Shown piece after piece: positions 45,662-52,623 of a stretch of 64,000 bases of DNA. The DNA is from CAVTPU01 sp963736695. Lineage in GTDB: Bacteria; Actinomycetota; Actinomycetes; Mycobacteriales; Micromonosporaceae. Within the stretch, counting starts at the first letter, position 1. Each line of letters begins with the position of its first letter. The stretch covers positions 3,162,001 through 3,226,000 of the forward strand of contig CAVTPU010000004.1 of NCBI GenBank assembly GCA_963736695.1. Direction: 5' to 3'. A program made the translations under genes and the position numbers. The notes beneath the pieces are model-generated. The model did not search any database and was not told the origin of the DNA. It saw only the letters and a program-made list of their open reading frames with translations.

Positions 45662-46717
45662 GTGGCGAGAGTCTGGCGTCGGCGTCGGAGCACCGATCAG
45701 CCTCGGCCAGCGGGGCGACGGTGGGACCAGCTGCGCCGCGGCGGGTCACGAGCCACCCAGATGTTCGCGCGAGTGACCCTCCGGCGCTCCGACCAGCCCG
45801 CGAATCTCGTCTCCAGCGGGGAACAGGTGGTCTATCCGAACGCCGACCCGCGGTGGCGCAGGATCACCTCCCGACGGCCGTTTCGGTTCGACGAGACTCC
45901 GTCGGGTCATCCAACCTCGGCCGGCGCGCTGACCGTGCCGACACTGGATCTTGCGAGTCCGGCGCCGGAGATCACCATCGCCGTGCCAGCCCAGCGTGGT
46001 GGATCCGTCCCGTTGCTGCCCGGCGAGCCGACCTTGGCCCGCCGCGCAAAGTTTGCCCTGGTCAATGGCTTCACCGTCGCGAGTCTCGTGCTCGGCATGA
46101 CGGCGGTCTTCCTCGCGATCAACGGCCACATCACCCTCGCCGCAGTGGCATTGCTGGCCTGTGTGGTCCTCGACGGCTGTGACGGCGGCCTAGCCCGCAA
46201 GTTCGACGTCGCGAGCCCCTTCGGCGCGCAGATGGACTCGCTGGCCGACCTCAGCTCATTTGGTGTCGCCACCGGCATCGTGGTCTATCAGTGGCTGATC
46301 GAAGGCGGTGCCAGCCCGCAGGCGGCTGGCCCGGCGAGCGTGCTCGTCGCCGTCTGCGCCGCGATTCGGCTGGCCCGCTTCAACGTCTCGCCCAAGGACG
46401 GGCGTTTCTTCAGCGGCGTGCCGACCACGATGGCGGCCGCCGTGCTCGCCCTCAACGTGCTGCTCGGCCCACATCTGCCGGCCCCGATCGAGGTGGCACT
46501 GGTCGCGGTCTACGCGATCGCGATGGTGACCTCGTTCCCCTATGCGAAGGTGGCCCAGGTCGTGCGGCTTCCGCTGTGGGTGTGGCTGGCGCCGGCGATG
46601 GTTGCGATGGTGAACCTCTCCGCCGCGTTCGTGCTCGTGGTCTGCGCCTATCTCGTCAGCGGTCCCGTGCTGTGGCTGGTGCGGCGGCACGACGAAGCCG
46701 TGCTTGCCGGCGCCTGA
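45662..46717 (+). CDS. pssA: CDP-diacylglycerol--serine O-phosphatidyltransferase PssA
   Basis: Makes phosphatidylserine from CDP-diacylglycerol and serine. 351 residues: about 120 soluble N-terminal residues, then a polytopic CDP-alcohol phosphatidyltransferase domain. The active-site motif D-x2-D-G-x2-A-R-x8-G-x3-D-x3-D is complete in LDGCDGGLARKFDVASP followed by FGAQMDSLADLSS. GTG 45662 lies 6 nt after AGGAGG. It faces the decarboxylase gene; in many actinobacteria the two are in one operon. Confidence 0.9.
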   Translation: MARVWRRRRSTDQPRPAGRRWDQLRRGGSRATQMFARVTLRRSDQPANLVSSGEQVVYPNADPRWRRITSRRPFRFDETPSGHPTSAGALTVPTLDLASPAPEITIAVPAQRGGSVPLLPGEPTLARRAKFALVNGFTVASLVLGMTAVFLAINGHITLAAVALLACVVLDGCDGGLARKFDVASPFGAQMDSLADLSSFGVATGIVVYQWLIEGGASPQAAGPASVLVAVCAAIRLARFNVSPKDGRFFSGVPTTMAAAVLALNVLLGPHLPAPIEVALVAVYAIAMVTSFPYAKVAQVVRLPLWVWLAPAMVAMVNLSAAFVLVVCAYLVSGPVLWLVRRHDEAVLAGA

Positions 46718-46720
46718 TCC

Positions 46721-46758
46721 GAGACAGCGGCCGGTCGGTTTATCCGGCCGCTCGTCTC
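46721..46758. terminator. Bidirectional terminator between pssA and psd
   Basis: GAGAC plus AGCGGCCGG (46721-46734) pairs with CCGGCCGCT and GTCTC (46744-46758, one bulged base) around TCGGTTTAT. It lies between the two convergent stops. Confidence 0.7.
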
Positions 46759-46772
46759 ACGTCTTGCGACAG

Positions 46773-48020
46773 CTAGCGCTTCCACCGGGCGACGACCGTC
46801 TCGCCGCCGATCACCCGCTCGCCTGGGCCGACACACGGGATGGCGGTGTGAACCGGCAGGTAGATGTCGGTGCGTGAACCGAATCTGATCAGGCCGAAAC
46901 GCTCGCCCTTGGCCAACATCGCGCCGACCGGCGCGCGGTGCACGATGCGTCGGGCGATGAGCCCGGTGCGCTGAGCCACGGCGACCATGCCATGACTGGT
47001 GTCGAGCACGGTGTAGGCCGCCACGTTGTGTTCCGCGTCGGGTTTCATGGCGGCGGCGAAACCACCATCGACGACGAACTGTTCGGTGACCCGACCCGCC
47101 ACCGGCGCCCGGTTGACGTGCACGTCGAGCACCGACAGGAAGACCGCGATGCGCAGATATTCGTCGTCGCCGAGCCGTTCGTCGCGTACTTGACCGACCT
47201 CGAGCACCTTGCCGTCGCTGGCGGCGAGCACCGCGTGCGGGTCGTCGGGCACGCATCGCGCCGGGTCGCGGAAGAACGCCGCAACCGGGGCTGCGGCGAG
47301 GGTCGGCAGAAGCCAGAATCGGGAATTGGGCAGGGCTCGTTTGGCGAGCGCGGCGGCACCGAGGCAGAGGGCCGCGGCGGCGACGCCGTTGGAGTCGAGG
47401 TTCATGTCCGACGTGATCCGCACGCTGCTTGTGCGTTCCATCGGAGTCCAGTCGTCGGCGAGCCCGGTCGGCGCGTCGGTGAATCGCAGCCGGTGCACCC
47501 GCACCGGCGGGGCGTTGCGCAGCACCAGGTCACTGCCGATGCCGTGGTCGGCCGCGATCCGGGCGACGTCGTCGGCGGCGGCGCCGGCGAGGAACGAGGC
47601 GGCCGGGACCGCGAGGTTGACAACCCCGCCCGGGGCGAGGTGTTTGGCCACGTTCTCCAGCACGTTGAACAGGTCGCCCCCGTCGCCGTGAATGAGATCG
47701 GCGAAGATGATCGTGTCGGCTGGGTCGGCGTCGTCGAGGGTCGCGACCGCTCGTGCGCGCTGCTCGACCCAGGCCCCCGCCCGCGAGAGCCCGTCGTCGA
47801 CGGCGTCGGTGGCTGGGCCAGCGACGACAGTGAGGCGGTCGTCGGGGGTGAGTGCGTCGACAGCCGCCACCACGGCCGTCGAATCGGCGCTCGTCGCGAT
47901 GACGATCACGTGTTTCGGGCCGGGGCGTCGCGCGAAGTCAGCCGCCAATGCCCGGGCCGCCGCCATCTCGATGCCTCCGGCGAAGAACCGTTCACCGAGG
48001 GCATGTGTGGTCCCGCTCAT
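46773..48020 (-). CDS. psd: Phosphatidylserine decarboxylase with an extra N-terminal Rossmann/methyltransferase-like domain
   Basis: 415 residues. The C-terminal 215 residues are the short PSD type: FFRDPARCVPDDP, AASDGKVLEVGQV, LDVHVNRAPVAG, and LIRFGSRTDIYLP, where cleavage before Ser382 would create the pyruvoyl group. The N-terminal 200 residues (HVIVIATSADSTAVVAAVDAL, DTIIFADLIHGDGGDLF, KHLAPGGVVNLAVPA) resemble a class I methyltransferase fold but lack a glycine-rich SAM loop. Both parts are in one intact frame. ATG 48020 follows AAGGGA. It should convert phosphatidylserine to phosphatidylethanolamine; the role of the first domain is unknown. Confidence 0.85.
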   Translation of the reverse strand: MSGTTHALGERFFAGGIEMAAARALAADFARRPGPKHVIVIATSADSTAVVAAVDALTPDDRLTVVAGPATDAVDDGLSRAGAWVEQRARAVATLDDADPADTIIFADLIHGDGGDLFNVLENVAKHLAPGGVVNLAVPAASFLAGAAADDVARIAADHGIGSDLVLRNAPPVRVHRLRFTDAPTGLADDWTPMERTSSVRITSDMNLDSNGVAAAALCLGAAALAKRALPNSRFWLLPTLAAAPVAAFFRDPARCVPDDPHAVLAASDGKVLEVGQVRDERLGDDEYLRIAVFLSVLDVHVNRAPVAGRVTEQFVVDGGFAAAMKPDAEHNVAAYTVLDTSHGMVAVAQRTGLIARRIVHRAPVGAMLAKGERFGLIRFGSRTDIYLPVHTAIPCVGPGERVIGGETVVARWKR

Positions 48021-48111
48021 GCGCTGTCCCTTCGTGCGTCGTGGCACTGGCCAGCATATGCCGCCGCGCCGCGCGCCTCGCGTCGCTGCCCTGCTAGGGG
48101 AGTTGACGCTG

Positions 48112-48151
48112 GTCGCCGCCACCGCGGTGGTTCTTCCGCGGTGGCGGCGAC
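48112..48151. terminator. Strong hairpin terminator
   Basis: GTCGCCGCCACCGCGG (48112-48127) and CCGCGGTGGCGGCGAC (48136-48151) form a perfect 16-bp stem with an 8-nt loop, between the end of the small membrane-protein gene (minus strand) and the psd start. Confidence 0.8.
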
Positions 48152-48156
48152 ATTGA

Positions 48157-48471
48157 TCACAGCGCCGCGGTGCGGTCCGGATCAGCAGGACCAGCGCCCG
48201 GCTGGGCGGCGGGTTCGGGGTCGGTTGGATGGGCCGGCGGCGCGGCGGGCGCCGGGAGTGGGACGGCGGGCGACTCCTGCGGCTCGGTGTGGCGAAGGCT
48301 GGCCCAGACCCCAAGCAGCCCGAGTCCGATGAGCGTCGCGGCCGCGATCCAACCCAGGTGCGGGACGTCGATGCGCAGGTCGAGGAACCGCCCCGCCAAC
48401 CACCATCCCGCGACGCTGAGGAAGATCAGACCGAAAGCCAATGACACGATGTCGGTGCTGTGTTTTTTCAC
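48157..48471 (-). CDS. Small two-helix membrane protein
   Basis: 104 residues. Two hydrophobic helices (IVSLAFGLIFLSVAGWWLAG and LGWIAAATLIGLGLLGVWAS) precede a Pro/Ala-rich cytoplasmic or external tail (VPLPAPAAPPAHPTDPEP). ATG 48471 overlaps the stop of the upstream PspC gene by 4 bp, so it belongs to the envelope-stress operon. No family recognised. Confidence 0.75.
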   Translation of the reverse strand: MKKHSTDIVSLAFGLIFLSVAGWWLAGRFLDLRIDVPHLGWIAAATLIGLGLLGVWASLRHTEPQESPAVPLPAPAAPPAHPTDPEPAAQPGAGPADPDRTAAL

Positions 48472-49907
48472 CGGTGAACCTCCAAGTTGCTCATGTGCAC
48501 CGACGCGCGGATGGTGAGCGAGCCGCCGCCCGGTCCGTCGTCACCGTTGTCGACAATGGAGCGATTGGACGGCCGAAGCCCGCCGATGGTCTCGCCGAAC
48601 AGGGTGACGTTGCCCATGCCCACGTTCGTGTCGATCGTCACGTCGACGTCGGCCGGCAGGATGATCTCGAAGTCGCCGAACTTGATCTGCGCGTCGATCG
48701 TGCGGTTCTGGCCCCGGAAGTCGACGTCGGAGAGGTCGAGCACGGCATCACCGGCGTTGTGTCGATAGCTGGATCCCAGCTCACTGATCGATTGTGGTGC
48801 CCACGAGATTGATCCGGCTCCGTGGAGGTTGTCGTCGAACTTCTCGGCCGTGCCTGCCGCGCCGAGCAGCAGGACGAGGCCGATGCCGAGTGCGATCATG
48901 CCCCGGCCACGTCCGACCCAGGCGCCGACGACGAGCCCGGCGCCGACAACCCCCAGCGCGACCGCGAGATAGGTGGCCGTGGGCAGTTCGTGGCCGCTCA
49001 TCTCCGCCATTGCGAGCAGGCCGATCGAGATGAGCACCACCGAGAGAGTGAGCCTCCCCAGCCGCGACCGTGGCCTGTGGGCCCGCCGAGGGTGCTGGTG
49101 TGGCCCGGCCGCGCCAGGCGCTGGCGGCCCGGGCGGAGCGGGCGGGATCCAAACTGGTGGGGGCGGCGGAGCGCCACCCGCTGGTGGCGGTGGCGGCGGG
49201 GGATAAAAACCAGACGACGTGTACGGGTCGGTGGCTGGCGGCACCGGTGGGGCGAACGGTCCATGCGGGGCGAACGGGCCGGGGCTCGGTGGCATGCCCG
49301 GCCCGAATCCGCCCGGCGGCGGCGTGCGTGTGATGTTCGACCGGTGACGTTGGTCACGCAGGACGAGCAGCACGGCGGCGGCGACCAGCAACGCCCCAAG
49401 CAGTCCCGGCTGGAACGGATCCGACAGGAACGAGCCCGCCGTGAGCAGCACGATCACGCCGCCGATCACCGTCAGCGTCGCCGAGGTGCCCGACCTGCCC
49501 CGGCCCACGAGCGCCTCGATTGGGCTCGCGGTGTCGCCGTCGGCGGGCAACAGCAACCATCCGAGGAGGTAGGCGATCGCGCCCACCCCACCGAAGACAC
49601 TGAGCACCGCGAAGATCACCCGCCACAGCACGGGATCGGTGTTGGTGGCCCGGCCGATCGCGCCGCTCACCCCCGCGAGCACGCGCCGGGAGCCGGGCCG
49701 AACCAAGTTGTTGCGCCAAGCGAAGGCCGTCAATGGTGGCGCGCCAAAACCGCCCGGGCCGGGCGGTGGCGCCGCACTGGGTGGTGGCGCCGCACTGGGC
49801 GGTGGTGGAGTGCCAGGTGGGGGCGGCGGCGAGGCTTGGTCGTGCGACGCGCCGTCCGGTTCGGGGTCCGCCGGTGGTTGCGGCGCGGCGGGCGCATTCT
49901 CAGTCAT
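48468..49907 (-). CDS. PspC-domain membrane protein with C-terminal LiaF-like (toast-rack) domain
   Basis: 479 residues. A Pro-rich N-terminus is followed by a PspC domain (VRPGSRRVLAGVSGAIGRAT, then VLWRVIFAVLSVFGGVGAIA), further membrane helices, a Pro/Gly-rich cytoplasmic loop, and a C-terminal beta domain (NRTIDAQIKFGDFEIILPAD, then VTIDTNVGMGNVTLFG) of the LiaF/toast-rack kind. LiaF-like proteins inhibit a partner kinase until the envelope is stressed. The kinase and regulator genes are divergent, 190 bp away. ATG 49907 is the first in-frame start before the Pro-rich region. Confidence 0.82.
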   Translation of the reverse strand: MTENAPAAPQPPADPEPDGASHDQASPPPPPGTPPPPSAAPPPSAAPPPGPGGFGAPPLTAFAWRNNLVRPGSRRVLAGVSGAIGRATNTDPVLWRVIFAVLSVFGGVGAIAYLLGWLLLPADGDTASPIEALVGRGRSGTSATLTVIGGVIVLLTAGSFLSDPFQPGLLGALLVAAAVLLVLRDQRHRSNITRTPPPGGFGPGMPPSPGPFAPHGPFAPPVPPATDPYTSSGFYPPPPPPPAGGAPPPPPVWIPPAPPGPPAPGAAGPHQHPRRAHRPRSRLGRLTLSVVLISIGLLAMAEMSGHELPTATYLAVALGVVGAGLVVGAWVGRGRGMIALGIGLVLLLGAAGTAEKFDDNLHGAGSISWAPQSISELGSSYRHNAGDAVLDLSDVDFRGQNRTIDAQIKFGDFEIILPADVDVTIDTNVGMGNVTLFGETIGGLRPSNRSIVDNGDDGPGGGSLTIRASVHMSNLEVHR

Positions 49908-50097
49908 AGCGAAAGCGTGGCCGGTCGGAGGCCGGTGCGCGTCCGGCGCCGACCCTGACCCGACCCTGGCATCGCAGTCCGCCAAGGATCAGGGAAAGCC
50001 GGCTGGCCAAGCACCGTCGACCCGTGTGACCATCGGGTCAGGCCGCAGCCGCCGGCCCGGACGATCAACCCCGTGCGGCCCCGACCCCACAGGACCC

Positions 50098-51407
50098 ATG
50101 TCGACTGACACCTTCCCCCCGACCCGCCCAGCGGACCCGTCCGGCTTCCGTCGGCTCGCCCGCGATCCGACGCTGGGCATCGCTGCCGGGGTCGCGGCAG
50201 GCCTCGCCCGACACCTGAACGTGCCGGTGGTGGTCGTGCGGGTCGCGTTCGTGGCGCTGCTCGCGGCCAACGGCGTCGGAGCCCTGCTCTATGTGGCGTT
50301 CTGGGCGGTGCTGCCGTCGGTGCCCAGCCCGGTCGAACAGGCGCGTCGCGCCAACACCCTGCAGTCCGCCGGGCTGCTCGCGCTCGCCGCCGGCATGGTG
50401 CTCGTCGAGGTGCAGCTCGGGTCGGGTGCCGAGGCGACGGTGGTGGGTTTCGTCGCGATGGCCGCGCTGGGCGCGGGCATCATCTGGCACCAAGCCGAGC
50501 CTGCCCGCCGCCGCAGGGGCGCCACCGGACGCCTGGCCGAGAATCGTGTCCTCGGCGAGCACGACATCGACGCCGACCGTCGGTGGTGGCTGCCGCTGCC
50601 GCTCATCGGCGGTGGGATCCTCGTCGTCGTCGGGCTCTTCGGAACCATTGGTTTTCTCTCCCCGATCGGGCAGACGAGCCTGCGTGCGACTGTCACGGGC
50701 CTGCTCTTCTCGCTGCTCGCGGTCGGCGGATTGGTGCTCGCATTCGCGCCGTTGCTCTATCGGGTCTTCGGGCAACTGCGGGAGGAACGGGTGGCCCGCA
50801 TCCGCGAGCAGGAACGGGCCGAGGTCGCCGCGATCGTGCACGATCAGGTGTTGCACACCCTGGCGTTGATTCAGCGCGGCGCACATGATCCGGCGGTGGT
50901 CGCACGGCTGGCCCGCAGCCAGGAACGGACCCTGCGACAGCTGGCTCTACGCTCCGACCGGGTCGCCCACCGAGCGTTTCGCGGCGGCACTGGAACAGGT
51001 CGCGGCGGAGGTCGAGGACAGCTTATGCGGTGACGGTCGAGACCGTCGTGGTCGGCGACTGCGGCACCGACGAACACGTCGGCGCCGTGGTCGCCGCAGC
51101 CCGCGAGGCGCTGGTCAACGCGGCTCGCCACGCCGGCGTGCGCACGGTCTCGGTCTATGCCGAGGTCGAGCCCGACCAGATCAGCGTCTATGTGCGGGAC
51201 CGAGGGGCGGGGTTTGATCTGGCAACGGTAGACGATGACCGGCACGGCGTACGGGGATCGATCATTGGCCGGATGCGTCGGCACGGCGGCCAGGCCCGCA
51301 TCCGCACAACGCCGGGCGAGGGCACCGAAGTGGAGCTGACCATGCCGAGAGCGAACACGACGCAGCCGCAGACCGCGACCGCGCCTGCTAACGATGGGGT
51401 GGCCTGA
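50098..51407 (+). CDS. PspC-domain sensor histidine kinase, LiaS/NarX-like (two frameshifts)
   Basis: About 435 residues after correction. The N-terminal PspC domain (LGIAAGVAAGLARHLNVPVV, VRVAFVALLAANGVGALLY) is followed by more membrane helices, a HisKA_3 segment with H248 in AAIVHDQVLHTLALIQ, and a HATPase domain (AAREALVNAARHAGV, VRDRGAGFD). One extra C at 50941 and one extra A near 51022 break the frame between the H-box and the ATPase; removing both restores a continuous protein. I treat these as sequence errors. ATG 50098 follows AGGA. The stop abuts the response regulator gene with no gap. Confidence 0.83.
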
Positions 51408-52076
51408 GTGAGTGGATCAGAAGCGGTGACGCGGCCGACCCGGCCACGGGTCTTCCTCGTCGACGATCACGCGATGTTCCGGGCGGGAGTGCGCGCCGAA
51501 CTCGGCGAGTACGTCGAGGTGGTGGGGGAGGCCGGCACGGTCGCCGCCGCCGTCATCGAGATCGACGCGACGAGGCCCGACGTCGTTCTGCTCGATGTTC
51601 ACATGCCCGACGGTGGTGGTCGCGCGGTGCTTGAGGCGCTGCGCGAGCAGGCCCCCGACGTGAGGTTTCTGGCGCTGTCGGTCTCCGACGCCGCCGAGGA
51701 CGTGATCGGGCTGATCCGGGCGGGCGCGCGGGGATATGTGACGAAGACCATCTCGCCGGAGCAACTCGCCGACGCGGTGCGACGAGTGGCCGACGGCGAC
51801 GCGGTCTTCAGCCCACGCCTGGCCGGGTTCGTGCTCGACGCCTTCGCCGCGCGCACCCAGGCCCCGGTCGCCGACCCGGAGCTTGACCTGCTCACCAACC
51901 GCGAGCGGGAGGTGCTGCGGCTGCTCGCGCGCGGTTATGCCTACAAGGAGATCGCCAAGGAGCTGTTCATCTCCATCAAGACGGTCGAGACCCACGTCTC
52001 GAACGTGCTGCGCAAACTACAGATGTCCAACCGGTACGAGCTGTCGCGCTGGGCTGCCGACCGACGGTTGGTCTGA
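51408..52076 (+). CDS. NarL/LiaR-type response regulator
   Basis: 222 residues. The receiver domain has VFLVDDHAMFRAGV, phospho-acceptor D63 in VVLLDVHMPDGGG, and FLALSVSDAAEDV. The LuxR-type HTH is LLTNREREVLRLLARGYAYK followed by EIAKELFISIKTVETHVSN. GTG 51408 directly follows the kinase stop. With the divergent PspC/LiaF-like protein it forms a complete three-part envelope-stress module. Confidence 0.93.
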   Translation: MSGSEAVTRPTRPRVFLVDDHAMFRAGVRAELGEYVEVVGEAGTVAAAVIEIDATRPDVVLLDVHMPDGGGRAVLEALREQAPDVRFLALSVSDAAEDVIGLIRAGARGYVTKTISPEQLADAVRRVADGDAVFSPRLAGFVLDAFAARTQAPVADPELDLLTNREREVLRLLARGYAYKEIAKELFISIKTVETHVSNVLRKLQMSNRYELSRWAADRRLV

Positions 52077-52085
52077 CGCGACCGC

Positions 52086-52415
52086 TCAGCCGGCCACCAG
52101 CGGCCCACGGCCGGCGCGCAGGATCAGCGTCGCGAGTTGGGTGCCGACGGGGCCGAGCGTGTCGTGGAACCGGTCGAGGATCTCCTGCTCGCGGGCGAGC
52201 ACGAGCCGGGTGCCGCCGGCGGCGACCCGGGTGGCCCCGACCTCGTGCGAGATCGCCGCGCGTTCCAGCCACAGGTCGATGAGTGTGCGGTCGATCTCGT
52301 CGATGCGGGCGCGCAGCGTGTCGATCCGCGCGACGGCGTCGGGCTCGGTCGGGTCGGCGTTGTCGGACACGGCGATCGTCATGGCGTGGGCCGGATCCAG
52401 GATGGCGTTGTTCAT
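52086..52415 (-). CDS. aroQ: Chorismate mutase, AroQ-delta type
   Basis: Converts chorismate to prephenate, the branch point to Phe and Tyr. 109 residues, all-helical AroQ. IDTLRARIDEIDRTLIDLWL is helix 1 with the first active-site Arg. ERAAISHEVG, ATRVAAGGTRLVLAREQEIL and the C-terminal LILRAGRGPL are close to the Mycobacterium tuberculosis intracellular enzyme (Rv0948c), which also sits beside uvrD/pcrA and works in complex with DAHP synthase. ATG 52415 follows GAGGGAG at 6 nt. Its 168-nt leader holds a putative Phe/Tyr attenuator. Confidence 0.9.
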   Translation of the reverse strand: MNNAILDPAHAMTIAVSDNADPTEPDAVARIDTLRARIDEIDRTLIDLWLERAAISHEVGATRVAAGGTRLVLAREQEILDRFHDTLGPVGTQLATLILRAGRGPLVAG

Positions 52416-52448
52416 CAGTTCTCCCTCGGGTCACATCAGTGTCGCCGG

Positions 52449-52505
52449 GCTCCTGAAGTTCCGGGGACGACAAAGACCCCGGAACTCCAGGAGCTCCGGG
52501 GTCTT
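52449..52505 (-). promoter_or_regulatory. Putative attenuator: two mutually exclusive hairpins upstream of aroQ
   Basis: In minus-strand order: segment 2 AAGACCCCGGA (52505-52495), segment 3 (52494-52473) and segment 4 (52466-52449). Segment 2 pairs with TCCGGGGTCTT (52483-52473), 11 bp perfect and extendable by four more pairs. Segment 3, as GCTCCTGGAGTTCCGGGG (52494-52477), pairs with segment 4 CCCCGGAACTTCAGGAGC, 18 bp with one G-U. The two hairpins share segment 3, so only one can form. The segment 3-4 hairpin would be the terminator, 34 nt before the aroQ start; it has no T-run. Confidence 0.75.
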
Positions 52506-52517
52506 CGCAGGTCTTGA

Positions 52518-52583
52518 CTAGCCGCGACCTACGGCGACCGGGCTCCCGGTGCCGTAGTAAAAAAATCGCGTCGTGGCGGTCAT
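52518..52583 (-). CDS. Putative Phe/Tyr leader peptide of aroQ
   Basis: 21 codons then TAG. It begins MTATTRFFYY, with codons 7-10 reading TTT TTT TAC TAC, and ends VAVGRG. Two Phe and two Tyr codons in a row just before competing hairpins and a chorismate mutase gene is what a ribosome-mediated attenuator needs. The stop is 12 nt before hairpin segment 2, so a ribosome finishing the peptide would cover that segment. No Shine-Dalgarno sequence is present, but AATACT lies 7 nt upstream, which suggests leaderless translation. It is too short for ordinary gene calling. Confidence 0.75.
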   Translation of the reverse strand: MTATTRFFYYGTGSPVAVGRG

Positions 52584-52590
52584 GTCGGCG

Positions 52591-52596
52591 AGTATT
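52591..52596 (-). promoter_or_regulatory. -10 element AATACT for the aroQ leader
   Basis: AATACT on the minus strand, 7 nt before the leader-peptide ATG at 52583. TGGCGA, 18 nt further upstream, is a weak -35. Confidence 0.5.
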
Positions 52597-52623
52597 GCAC
52601 GCGCCGACGGCCACTCGCCAGTC

